Assembly: GCA_003712055.1 (NCBI GenBank)
Contig: RHLJ01000001.1
Span: forward strand, 744,001-808,000
Direction: 5' to 3'
Length of the DNA: 64,000 bases
Source of the DNA: Balneola sp.
GTDB lineage: Bacteria > Bacteroidota > Rhodothermia > Balneolales > Balneolaceae
The notes under the pieces were generated by a model that made no database searches, had not been told where the DNA came from, and saw only the letters and a program-made list of their open reading frames with translations. Both the position numbers and the translations under genes were made by a program. Shown here in pieces: positions 43,710 to 51,496 of this stretch. Each line of letters opens with the position of its first letter. The stretch's first letter is position 1.

Positions 43710-45157
43710 ATATTCCAGAATCCGTAAAAAAATCCTCGCTCTATAACGAAGATTTTGCCCCAGTCTCGAAGAATAACAGGAATTGGAATACCTGGAATTA
43801 CGCTTCTATATGGATAGGTATGGCTGTTTGCGTACCTACTTATATGTTAGCAAGCAGTCTTATACAAGAGGGAATGACCTGGTGGCAAGCTACCTTTACT
43901 ATATTTCTTGGTAATCTAATTGTTCTTGTCCCATTACTTCTCAATGGACACCCCGGAGCTAAGTACGGAATCCCATTTCCAGTTTTGATCCGTTCCAGCT
44001 TCGGACTTCACGGAGCCATTTTTGCTGGCTTGTTGAGAGGACTGGTTGGATGCGGCTGGTTTGGCATCCAAAGCTGGATTGGAGGAAACGCAATTTATCA
44101 GCTCTTACTTGTTTTGGCTCCTGATCTGGCAAACAGTCCTTACCTGGGAGATTTTATTGGGCTAAACATCGTCCAGCTAGTTTGCTTCTTCATTTTCTGG
44201 GGAATAAATATCTGGATCATCTATAGGGGCATAGACACCATAAGAGCCCTTGAGAGTTGGGCGGCACCAGTACTTCTCTTCTCTGGTATCGCATTGATGA
44301 TTTGGGCCATCTCAACGGTGGGCTCTGTTTCGGATATTTTAGCTGCTACAAGTACTTTTCATCCAGCTCCCGGAACCACATTCTGGAGCATCTTCTGGCC
44401 TAGCTTAACTGCTATCGTGGGCTTTTGGGCTACTCTTTCTCTTAACATTCCGGATTTTACCCGGTACGCCGTTAATCAAAAGGCTCACTATAAGGGGCAG
44501 GCTTTAGGACTTCCCACTACCATGACCTTATTTTCCTTTATCGGCATTTTTGTGACCAGTGCGACAGTACTTCTTTATGGTGAAGCAATTTGGGATCCTA
44601 TCATTCTGATGAGCAAATTCGATTCCCCTATTGTTATCATCCTTTCTATGGTGATGCTAAGCATAGCTACCCTTTCTACTAATATTGCAGCGAATGTAGT
44701 GGCTTCGGCCAACGATATTGCCAACATTTTTCCAAAGAAAATTAGCTTTAAAATGGGTGGCTATATAACCGGAATCATTGGGATAATGATCTTCCCATGG
44801 AAACTCTTAGCTGACCCGAGTGGATATATTTTCCTTTGGTTAATTGCTTATTCTGCACTGTTGGGTTCCATCACAGGGATTATGATTTGTGACTACTTTG
44901 TGGTTAGAAAAAGAACCTTAGATATATCCTCCCTCTTTAGTGAAATGGGTACTATTCCAAGATGGAACTGGAAAGCATGGACAGCTTTTTCCTTAGCTCT
45001 TCTTCCTGTTATCCCAGGCTTTTTCATACAGGTTGGTTTGATAAGTGGATCTTCGATATCGTCTATTTGGAATGACCTGTACTCATACGCATGGTTTATT
45101 ACTTTTGGGATTTCTTTCCTAATCTACTTCTTATTGAGTAATAGAAAAGCCAGCTAA
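43706..45157 (+). CDS. NCS1-family nucleobase/hydantoin/allantoin permease
   Basis: 483 residues with about twelve membrane helices. The NCS1 start LYNEDFAPVSKNNRNWNTWNYASIWIGMAVC, substrate helix IPFPVLIRSSFGLHGA, the GWFGIQSWIGG element and NIPDFTRYA are close to Mhp1 and PucI-type transporters of hydantoins and allantoin. It would import such a ring compound with sodium or protons. Coupled to the methyltransferase by a four-base overlap; no allantoinase, hydantoinase or purine catabolic gene is nearby, so the substrate is open. Confidence 0.9.
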   Translation: MNIPESVKKSSLYNEDFAPVSKNNRNWNTWNYASIWIGMAVCVPTYMLASSLIQEGMTWWQATFTIFLGNLIVLVPLLLNGHPGAKYGIPFPVLIRSSFGLHGAIFAGLLRGLVGCGWFGIQSWIGGNAIYQLLLVLAPDLANSPYLGDFIGLNIVQLVCFFIFWGINIWIIYRGIDTIRALESWAAPVLLFSGIALMIWAISTVGSVSDILAATSTFHPAPGTTFWSIFWPSLTAIVGFWATLSLNIPDFTRYAVNQKAHYKGQALGLPTTMTLFSFIGIFVTSATVLLYGEAIWDPIILMSKFDSPIVIILSMVMLSIATLSTNIAANVVASANDIANIFPKKISFKMGGYITGIIGIMIFPWKLLADPSGYIFLWLIAYSALLGSITGIMICDYFVVRKRTLDISSLFSEMGTIPRWNWKAWTAFSLALLPVIPGFFIQVGLISGSSISSIWNDLYSYAWFITFGISFLIYFLLSNRKAS

Positions 45158-45166
45158 ATTCCCCAT

Positions 45167-45193
45167 ATTGCCCGACGAATCATATTAGGCAAT
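45167..45193. promoter_or_regulatory. Dyad directly before an AraC-type regulator
   Basis: ATTGCC (45167-45172) and GGCAAT (45188-45193), 15-base spacer, ending one base before the GTG start of the regulator. A candidate autoregulatory site; the gap to the NCS1 gene stop is only ten bases. Confidence 0.35.
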
Positions 45194-45194
45194 A

Positions 45195-46115
45195 GTGAAA
45201 CACTTCAAAACCATATCGGAGTATTGCGAAGGCATTAGCATTCCTCAACCTAGGCATCCTCATTTTGATATCCGGAGTTTTGAGGAAAATATGCCAGTAG
45301 TTATTAGCGAAATGCCACCTTTCCGCCATGAATTCTATGCTATAGCTATAAAAGCCGATGGAGATGGGAAAGCCATAACCGGTCATCACACCGATTTCCC
45401 AAAAGGAACCACGATTTTTTTTAATTCCCCTTTTCAAATCATCTCTTGGGATATCGTACCCAATTGGAAAGGATATTACATCATGTTCTCCCAGGATTTT
45501 GTGGCACAATCCGGGTTATTCTCAAACCTTCTTCAGAATTTTCCTTTTCTAAAAATTGATAAAGCCATTCCCTTTGAAATTGATGAGTCCGATCTACCAG
45601 ATATACTTGGGACCTATCAAAAAATATGGACAGAATATCATAGTGATTCCGATGATAAATTCGACCTGATTGAAGCCTACACCTTTCTTCTTCTCAATTA
45701 TACCAAGCGGTATTTCTTGCAACAGGTTGATGAGGAACAGGCAGAGCAGGCTATCAGAACCTCGGACCTGAAGTTGTTGACACGGTATCAAACCATGATA
45801 CAAACCAGCTTTTATGAGAATACAAAACTGGAAACCTTTGCCAACCTCCACTCACCGAGCTATTATGCTCAAAAGCTGAATGTTCATCCTAATCACTTAA
45901 ATGCGGTTGTCAAAAGCATTACGGGGCTTACAGCACTGAACCATATTCATCGGCACCTTCTTCAACTTTCGAAATCTTATCTCGCCCAGACAGAACTAAG
46001 TGTAAAAGAAATTTCCTACGCCCTTTATTTTGAAAGTCCTAGCTCATTCAGCTCTTTTTTTAAGAAAAACACAGGTTCTACCCCTCTGAATTACCGCGAA
46101 CAGGTAATTCTTTGA
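45195..46115 (+). CDS. AraC-family transcriptional regulator
   Basis: 306 residues from a GTG. N-terminal cupin-like sensor (FEENMPVVISEMPPFRHEFYAIAIK ... FFNSPFQIISWDI) and C-terminal double helix-turn-helix (HSPSYYAQKLNVHPNHLNAVVKSITGLTALNHIHRHL; VKEISYALYFESPSSFSSFFKKNTGSTPLNYR). It probably controls the flanking genes; candidates are the permease pair upstream or the SnoaL/hydrolase genes downstream. Confidence 0.88.
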   Translation: MKHFKTISEYCEGISIPQPRHPHFDIRSFEENMPVVISEMPPFRHEFYAIAIKADGDGKAITGHHTDFPKGTTIFFNSPFQIISWDIVPNWKGYYIMFSQDFVAQSGLFSNLLQNFPFLKIDKAIPFEIDESDLPDILGTYQKIWTEYHSDSDDKFDLIEAYTFLLLNYTKRYFLQQVDEEQAEQAIRTSDLKLLTRYQTMIQTSFYENTKLETFANLHSPSYYAQKLNVHPNHLNAVVKSITGLTALNHIHRHLLQLSKSYLAQTELSVKEISYALYFESPSSFSSFFKKNTGSTPLNYREQVIL

Positions 46116-46189
46116 AATTCACACTCCCTCCTTTGATTTCATAAATCCATCCTGAGCTACCTTTTTATTGAACCAAAAAGGAGATCGAA

Positions 46190-46696
46190 ATGAAATCATT
46201 CACGCTGGTAACAGCAATAACACTATTAGTAATTGGAACCCTAACCAACAGTATTACCACTATGGAAACGCAAAACGAAACTCAAAAAATTACACAAACC
46301 ATAAACAAACTCTTTGTTTATACCGATGAGCAAGAATGGGAGAAGCTACAGCACCAGGTTTTTACCGAAGAAGTATGGTTAGATATGTCTTCGCTTGGCG
46401 GTCCCAAAGAAACAATGAAGGCTACAGACATCACAAGCATGTGGGCCGAAGCGTACACCAGTATTGATGCAGTAAATCATCTTGGCGGCAATTACATCAT
46501 CGACATTGAAGATGACCACGCTAAAGTATTTGCCTACGCAACAGCTACTCAATACAAAGAAGCTGCCACTGAAGGAAAAACCAGAGAGTTTGTAGGCACT
46601 TATAACCTAGAATTGAGAAAAGAAAACGGACAATGGAAGCTCTATTCCTTCCAATACAACCTAAAGTATATGACCGGCAACATTGAATTTAAATAA
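46190..46696 (+). CDS. SnoaL/NTF2-like secreted protein
   Basis: 168 residues. Signal-like N-terminus (MKSFTLVTAITLLVIGTLTNS), then an NTF2-like cone fold (ITQTINKLFVYTDEQEWEKLQHQVFTEEVWLDMSSLGG ... HLGGNYIIDIEDDHAKVFAYATATQYK ... YNLELRKENGQWKLYSFQYN). Members are often annotated nuclear transport factor 2 family or SnoaL-like and may bind small ligands. Preceded by an excellent ribosome site (AAGGAGATCGAAATG) and, at 46132-46165, TTTG and TACCTTTT elements reminiscent of a Bacteroidota promoter. Two bases before the hydrolase gene. Confidence 0.8.
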   Translation: MKSFTLVTAITLLVIGTLTNSITTMETQNETQKITQTINKLFVYTDEQEWEKLQHQVFTEEVWLDMSSLGGPKETMKATDITSMWAEAYTSIDAVNHLGGNYIIDIEDDHAKVFAYATATQYKEAATEGKTREFVGTYNLELRKENGQWKLYSFQYNLKYMTGNIEFK

Positions 46697-46698
46697 CT

Positions 46699-47694
46699 AT
46701 GAAAACCTATTTAACACCCCTACTCATTTTTGCCCTGATCATGAGCTGTACAACCAAACCAAAAACTAGTAAAGAACCTAAAACCATGGAAAAAATAACA
46801 TTCAATAGCGAAGGCGCTAACCTTGTAGGTGATATTTATTACCCGGAGAATTATGAAGAAGGAAAAGAATATCCAACGCTTGTAGTTTCCGGAAGCTGGA
46901 CTACCGTTAAAGAGCAAATGGCTGGTTTATATGCAGAAGAGTTAGCGAAGCAAGGATTCATAACACTAGCTTTCGATTTTAGAAACTTCGGGGAAAGTGA
47001 AGGAGAACCAAGGTTCTACGAAAGCCCGTCTATGAAAAAGACAGACATCCAAAATGCAGTTACTTTTCTTGAAACGCTTCCAGGAGTTGATAGCGATAAA
47101 ATTGGAGCCTTTGGAGTATGCGCCGGAGCTATGTACACTCTAATGGCTGCTTCTGAGGATAATCGGATTAAGTCTGTAGTAACTGTTGCTTCCTGGCTGC
47201 ATGATGCAGATGCCGTCAAATTGTTCTATGGTGGAGAAGAAGGCGTATCTGCAAAAATTGAAGCTGCTCAGGCTGCGAAAAGAGAGTATGCTGACAACGG
47301 AGTAGTAGCTTATGTACCAACTATTTCTACGGAAGATGAATCAGCCGCCATGTTTGGTCCTTATGATTACTACCTGAATCCAGAGCGCGGAGCCATTTCA
47401 GAGTGGAGTAATGATAAGTTTGCGGTAATGTCGTGGGAAGACTGGTTAACTGCTGATCCTATGCCTTCTGCCTCTAACCTTACTGTGCCAACCCTGATGA
47501 TTCACTCTGACGGTGCAGTACTACCCCAATACACCAAAAACTACTTTGAGCGAATTGCTTCGGAAGATAAAAGACTTCATTGGATGGAAACTGAACTGGA
47601 CTCCCCTTTCCATCAATTCAGTTACTATGACCAGGAAAATGAAGTAAGTGAATCAGTTGCTGAATCAGCAAAATGGTTTACAGAAAAGATGTAG
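46699..47694 (+). CDS. Lipoprotein alpha/beta hydrolase with cysteine nucleophile
   Basis: 331 residues. Lipobox LIMSC (Cys17) indicates membrane anchoring. Fold landmarks: VVSGSWTTVKEQMAG (oxyanion region), LAFDFRNFGESEGEP, nucleophile elbow IGAFGVCAGAMYTLM where the usual serine is cysteine, VPTLMIHSDGAVLP near the acidic residue and SPFHQFSYY for the histidine. A cysteine in the elbow is known in dienelactone hydrolase and in YcjY-like proteins. It lies with the SnoaL gene on a two-gene transcript that ends in a strong terminator. Confidence 0.85.
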   Translation: MKTYLTPLLIFALIMSCTTKPKTSKEPKTMEKITFNSEGANLVGDIYYPENYEEGKEYPTLVVSGSWTTVKEQMAGLYAEELAKQGFITLAFDFRNFGESEGEPRFYESPSMKKTDIQNAVTFLETLPGVDSDKIGAFGVCAGAMYTLMAASEDNRIKSVVTVASWLHDADAVKLFYGGEEGVSAKIEAAQAAKREYADNGVVAYVPTISTEDESAAMFGPYDYYLNPERGAISEWSNDKFAVMSWEDWLTADPMPSASNLTVPTLMIHSDGAVLPQYTKNYFERIASEDKRLHWMETELDSPFHQFSYYDQENEVSESVAESAKWFTEKM

Positions 47695-47714
47695 TCTTTT
47701 TCCAAAATCCCATT

Positions 47715-47747
47715 AAAGGAAGATCGGGCAACCGGTCTTCCTTTTTT
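47715..47747 (+). terminator. Terminator after the SnoaL-hydrolase pair
   Basis: AAAGGAAGATCGG / CCGGTCTTCCTTT stem (one mismatch), GCAA-type loop, then TTTTTT. Twenty bases after the hydrolase stop. Confidence 0.85.
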
Positions 47748-47811
47748 GTTTGTAGATAGTTCTAAAAACAGTTTTCTTTTCGAACTAACCTTCCCTAATT
47801 AACTGGAAAAA

Positions 47812-48171
47812 ATGATCAAAAAAATTAACTGGGCCAATGTCCCTGAAGACCAAGTAAACCCATCTATGAAACGGAAAATGATCTATGGAGATAAGATCAT
47901 GATCGCTAAAATGGAGTTTAAAGATGGTTTTGTAGTACCCATGCATAGTCACGAAAATGAACAAATCACCCAGGTTACCAAAGGAACGATCCGTTTTTGG
48001 TTCGAAAGCGAAGATTCAGAACCAGTAGATTTGCATGCGGGAGACTCTGTCGTAATTCCTGGGAACCTTCCTCACAAAGCTCTTATGATCGGTGAAGTTG
48101 AAGAAACCGATACCTGGGCTCCACCACGAAGAGACTGGCTGGACGGAACCGATGACTATCTAAAGAAATAA
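47812..48171 (+). CDS. Cupin domain protein
   Basis: 119 residues. Single cupin barrel with the metal motif MHSHENEQITQVTKGTIRFWFE (cupin 1) and AGDSVVIPGNLPHKALMIG (cupin 2). No catalytic assignment possible; small cupins often act as isomerases, dioxygenases or ligand sensors. Two bases before the SDR gene, so the two probably act on the same metabolite. Confidence 0.87.
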   Translation: MIKKINWANVPEDQVNPSMKRKMIYGDKIMIAKMEFKDGFVVPMHSHENEQITQVTKGTIRFWFESEDSEPVDLHAGDSVVIPGNLPHKALMIGEVEETDTWAPPRRDWLDGTDDYLKK

Positions 48172-48173
48172 GC

Positions 48174-48935
48174 ATGGATTTAGGATTAGCCGGGAAAAAA
48201 GCCCTGGTAATGGCTTCCAGTAAAGGCCTTGGGAAAGCTGTTGCTTCAGAACTGGCAAAAGAAGACGTACAGGTTTTGATTTGTGGAAGGAATGAAGCTG
48301 ACTTGATCAAAGCTCAGGAAGAAATACAAGCTCTCAGCAGCTCTAACGTTCATTATGCCGTTGGTAACGTCTCCACAAGTTCGGGAAGGGATAACATTTT
48401 ATCGGCTGCTCAAGCTAATCTGGGTACTGTAGATATACTAGTTACCAACTCTGGTGGCCCCCCATTTGGAAGTTTTGAAAGTCATAACGAAGAAGCATGG
48501 GAGCAGGCATATCGATTATTGTTAGAAAGCACGGTGGGAATGATCTATGGAGTACTGCCCGGAATGAAAGAGCAGCAATGGGGAAGAATCATCTCGATTA
48601 CTTCGCAGGCGGTCAAACAACCAGTTGAAGGATTGGTTCTGTCCAACTCCGTCCGAGCTTCGGTTGTTGGATTAATGAAAACCCTGGCCAACGAATTAGG
48701 ACCGTTCAACATCACGGTAAATAATGTGATGCCCGGCTACACCCAAACCGAACGACTGGAAAGTTTAATGGAAAAGAATCCAGCCCTGCATGAAGTCACC
48801 GAAGAAGTCCCTTTAAGAAGAATTGGACAGCCTGAAGAATTCGCTGCTGCAGTGACTTTTCTGGCCAGCCAGAGAGCCAGTTATATCACTGGTGTTTCGT
48901 TGGCTATTGACGGAGGATGGGTTAGGGGGATTTGA
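48174..48935 (+). CDS. Atypical SDR-family oxidoreductase
   Basis: 253 residues with a Rossmann fold (ALVMASSKGLGKAVASEL for the glycine-rich turn, VDILVTNSGGPP for the NNAG-type motif, GRIISITSQA for the serine strand). At the place of the usual YxxxK pair the sequence reads SNSVR (VLSNSVRASVVGLMKTLANELG), so the catalytic tyrosine is missing and lysine is arginine. The C-terminus VTFLASQRASYITGVSLAIDGGW is normal. This variant is widespread and its chemistry is unclear. Coupled to the cupin gene; AraC-like remnant downstream. Confidence 0.85.
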   Translation: MDLGLAGKKALVMASSKGLGKAVASELAKEDVQVLICGRNEADLIKAQEEIQALSSSNVHYAVGNVSTSSGRDNILSAAQANLGTVDILVTNSGGPPFGSFESHNEEAWEQAYRLLLESTVGMIYGVLPGMKEQQWGRIISITSQAVKQPVEGLVLSNSVRASVVGLMKTLANELGPFNITVNNVMPGYTQTERLESLMEKNPALHEVTEEVPLRRIGQPEEFAAAVTFLASQRASYITGVSLAIDGGWVRGI

Positions 48936-48938
48936 AAA

Positions 48939-49334
48939 ATGAATTTCTACCAGAAAGAAATACTCCGGATCAAATCGAAGATTTATTCAAATCAGAAACA
49001 GCTGGATACTGTAATTGAGCTTCGAAATTATATAGATCAGCACTACGATTCTGATTTGAATCTGGAATCATTATCAAGCGCTCGCTTTATTTCAAAATTT
49101 CACCTTTTACGAACCTTCAAAAGGTACTATGGACAAACCCCCAGTCAGTATTTGATTGATAAACGAATTGAAAGAGCAAAAGAGCTCCTTAAAAAAGGGA
49201 CAAAGGTGACAGAAACCTGTTATGCAGTTGGCTTTGTAAGCCTCGGTTCATTTAGCTCCTAAATGAAGAAAAAGGTAGGACTTCCTCCTTCTGAATATCA
49301 AAAAGAGCAATTTTCAAGAAGCTTATACATATAA
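48939..49334 (+). pseudogene. AraC-type HTH regulator interrupted by an in-frame stop
   Basis: The frame from ATG 48939 encodes a linker and the AraC double helix-turn-helix (NLESLSSARFISKFHLLRTFKRYYGQTPSQYLIDKRIERAKELLK, then VTETCYAVGFVSLGSFSS) and stops at TAA 49260-49262. The same frame continues without interruption as MKKKVGLPPSEYQKEQFSRSLYI to the TAA at 49332. In intact members this region reads SSLFKKKxGxPPSEY, so TAA stands where a leucine codon such as TTA is expected. It is a single-base nonsense change or, less likely, a functional truncation. The product as shortened loses the end of the second DNA-binding helix pair. Confidence 0.75.
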
Positions 49335-49428
49335 GGTTTTAGAAATTTAGTATTGAATTATATAGATGCTATTAAATCCTTACACATTGTTTACACTTTC
49401 TGTTCACTTAGGGTAACGTAGCGTTTTT

Positions 49429-49472
49429 GTTATTCGTTAATGGTTATTTGTAAATCACCATTAACGAATAAC
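49429..49472. repeat. Perfect hairpin repeat, family D (copy 1)
   Basis: GTTATTCGTTAATGGT (49429-49444) and ACCATTAACGAATAAC (49457-49472): 16-bp perfect stem, 12-base loop. A relative with 15-bp stem and the same loop length is at 62602-62643. Rest of 49335-49529 is AT-rich with nothing recognised. Confidence 0.8.
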
Positions 49473-49529
49473 CATCAACCATTGTGTAATAACTTATTGC
49501 GCGTTATATAAAACCTAAACTAAACATCT

Positions 49530-49925
49530 ATGAGAATTTTCGGATTAAGTATTCCGGTAATGGACCAGGAAAAAGCTTTCCAGTTTTACACCAATAAACT
49601 GGGTTTCATTAAAAAACTCGACATTCCACTAGACGGAGGTCACAGATGGCTAACCCTCGTTTCAAAAGAACAACAAGACGGACCAGAACTATTACTGGAA
49701 CCTTCTCCCTTACATTTTGAACCTGCAAAAGTATTCCAGGAAGCCTTGTTTGATGCAGGCATTCCCTGGACACAATTCAGCGTAGATGATGTGCAGGCAG
49801 AATTTGACAGGCTCAAGGCATTAGATGTGGCATTTAGCGTTGAACCCACAGAAATGGGTACGGTTAAAATTGTGGTATTTGATGACACCTGTGGAAATCA
49901 TATTCAGCTTGTAGAGGAGTTATAA
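49530..49925 (+). CDS. VOC (glyoxalase/bleomycin-resistance) superfamily protein
   Basis: 131 residues, two beta-alpha-beta-beta-beta modules: SIPVMDQEKAFQFYTNKLGFIKKLD and WTQFSVDDVQAEFDRLKALDV ... KIVVFDDTCGNHIQLVEEL. The late DTCGNHIQLVE carries the usual metal glutamate. VOC proteins bind metals and act as dioxygenases, epimerases or resistance proteins; no specific role can be given. Followed by a short terminator and convergent with the ABM gene. Confidence 0.87.
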   Translation: MRIFGLSIPVMDQEKAFQFYTNKLGFIKKLDIPLDGGHRWLTLVSKEQQDGPELLLEPSPLHFEPAKVFQEALFDAGIPWTQFSVDDVQAEFDRLKALDVAFSVEPTEMGTVKIVVFDDTCGNHIQLVEEL

Positions 49926-49940
49926 TAAAGCAAGCCAAAG

Positions 49941-49963
49941 AGCCGGCACTATGACCGGCTTTT
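49941..49963 (+). terminator. Short terminator after the VOC gene
   Basis: AGCCGG / CCGGCT stem, eight-base loop, then TTTTC. Weak T-run. Confidence 0.6.
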
Positions 49964-49982
49964 CATTGGCTGTAGTTTAGGA

Positions 49983-50357
49983 TTAGATAGCTCTTTCAAA
50001 TCCAGAAATATTTGGAGCAAAAGTAGCATCCAGACCCATACCTAAAGCAGCTTGTTTTAATGGCTCAGGCACATCACCACAAAAAAGAAAGGGGCCTGGG
50101 TCTGCAACTTCTAGTAAAGATGGAAAGTGGCCTGCAGCAGTGGTACTTAAGTGGAACCCTAAAGCATCACCATCTTTAAATAAATCATAGACAAGAAGTG
50201 TTCTGGTATCTTCCTCGAAAAAGCATTGCACCTTAAGTGCACCTGGCTCAGTTTCTTCCATTTGGTTAGTTACTTCTTTATAGATGTTTTGCAGTTCATC
50301 TGATTTACCTGGTTTCGCAGTCCATTTGTAAACAACGGTGATTTCTTGAGTATTCAT
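49983..50357 (-). CDS. Antibiotic biosynthesis monooxygenase (ABM)-like protein
   Basis: 124 residues. The ferredoxin-like ABM core is ITVVYKWTAKPGKSDELQNIYKEVTNQMEETEPGALKVQCFFEEDTRTLLVYDLFKDGDALGFH condensed over residues 6-70. Relatives include YgiN-type quinol monooxygenases and haem-degrading enzymes, but key residues vary and no cofactor site is clear. A C-terminal 40-residue extension (VADPGPFLFCGDVPEPLKQ) is unusual. Divergent from the GlxA-type regulator, whose candidate operators lie in the shared gap. Confidence 0.78.
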   Translation of the reverse strand: MNTQEITVVYKWTAKPGKSDELQNIYKEVTNQMEETEPGALKVQCFFEEDTRTLLVYDLFKDGDALGFHLSTTAAGHFPSLLEVADPGPFLFCGDVPEPLKQAALGMGLDATFAPNISGFERAI

Positions 50358-50423
50358 GATTGTATTTGTTTTGAATTATATAACGATTCGAAACCAATGT
50401 ATGTCATTAATTAGTTCTATAAG

Positions 50424-50462
50424 GTTGTCTTTTACGACAACATAAAGGGTTGTTTACGACAA
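50424..50462. promoter_or_regulatory. Twin operator-like repeat between ABM and GlxA-type genes
   Basis: GTTGTCTTTTACGACAAC (50424-50441) and GTTGTTTACGACAA (50449-50462). Both are small dyads (TTGTC/GACAA and TTGT/ACAA) and share the direct repeat TTTACGACAA, starting at 50431 and 50453, i.e. 22 bases or two helical turns apart, the usual spacing for AraC-family sites. Confidence 0.55.
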
Positions 50463-50500
50463 TTCTTTACTTTACTTTTTGAGTGATTAATCCAGCTCAA

Positions 50501-51493
50501 ATGAAACACATAAGCGTACTTGTCCCCACCGGAAGCAGTATTGTAGATACCATTATAGCTCCCTATAACTTACTTAGAATGGCTAATTCCTATTTCAGGA
50601 AACTCAAGCAACTCCCTGAAAATCGGTTTCAGATCGATCTTGTTGGCCTGTCTAAAGATCCAATTACCTATCAGGGCTTATTCAGTATCCATCCTACTAT
50701 AACCATAGATGAAGTAGAAAAGACAGATTTGATCATTGTCTCCCCTATTAGCGGAGACCTGGAGAAAGAAGTTGAAAACAATCGCGAGTTCGTTGACTGG
50801 ATAAAAACTCAAAGAATAGAAAACGATGCTGAGATCGCAAGTTTATGTAAGGGAGCTTTTCTTGTGGCTGAAACAGGTCTTTTAAATGGGAAAACATGTG
50901 CCACTCACTGGACTGCCCATAACCTGTTCCGGCAGAAGTACCCGGAAGTGGAGCTGATTCCTGAAAAAATTATCTGTGAAGACAACGGCATTTACTCAAG
51001 CGGAGGAGCTTATTCTATTCTAAACTTTACCCTTTATCTAATCGAACGATACTTCGGAAGAGAAACAGCAATATGGTGTTCCAAGATTTCTGAAATCGAA
51101 TTCGATCGAATCAGTCAAAGTGAATTCATCATATTTAGTGGCCAAAAAGAACATTCTGACGAACACATAAAAAGGGCTCAATCCTATATTGAAAACAATT
51201 ACGAAGAGAAACTGAATATCAATGATATCGCTGCGATGGTGAACTTAAATGTCCGCAGTTTCTTGAGACGCTTTAAAAAAGCCACTTCCAATACTCCGCT
51301 TGAATATATACAGCGCGTTAAAATTGAAGCCGCTAAAAAGAAACTTGAATCCACCACAGAGACTATTCTCGAGGTGATGTACGGAATAGGTTATAACGAT
51401 GAAAAAGCTTTTCGAAAAACTTTTAGAAAATACTCTGGCCTAACGCCTAAGGAATATCGAAAGAAGTATAACCGGGAAATGGCTTTTTCTTAG
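50501..51493 (+). CDS. GlxA-family transcriptional regulator (DJ-1/PfpI plus AraC HTH)
   Basis: 330 residues from the ATG at 50501 (MKHISVLVPTGSSIVDTI); an in-frame GTG at 50483 is less likely. The N-terminal DJ-1/PfpI domain has the elbow SLCKGAFLVAETGLLNGKTCATHW with a candidate reactive cysteine, and the C-terminal AraC domain reads LNINDIAAMVNLNVRSFLRRFKKATSNTPLEYIQRVKI and ILEVMYGIGYNDEKAFRKTFRKYSGLTPKEYR. It probably regulates itself and the divergent ABM gene. Confidence 0.9.
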   Translation: MKHISVLVPTGSSIVDTIIAPYNLLRMANSYFRKLKQLPENRFQIDLVGLSKDPITYQGLFSIHPTITIDEVEKTDLIIVSPISGDLEKEVENNREFVDWIKTQRIENDAEIASLCKGAFLVAETGLLNGKTCATHWTAHNLFRQKYPEVELIPEKIICEDNGIYSSGGAYSILNFTLYLIERYFGRETAIWCSKISEIEFDRISQSEFIIFSGQKEHSDEHIKRAQSYIENNYEEKLNINDIAAMVNLNVRSFLRRFKKATSNTPLEYIQRVKIEAAKKKLESTTETILEVMYGIGYNDEKAFRKTFRKYSGLTPKEYRKKYNREMAFS

Positions 51494-51496
51494 CCG

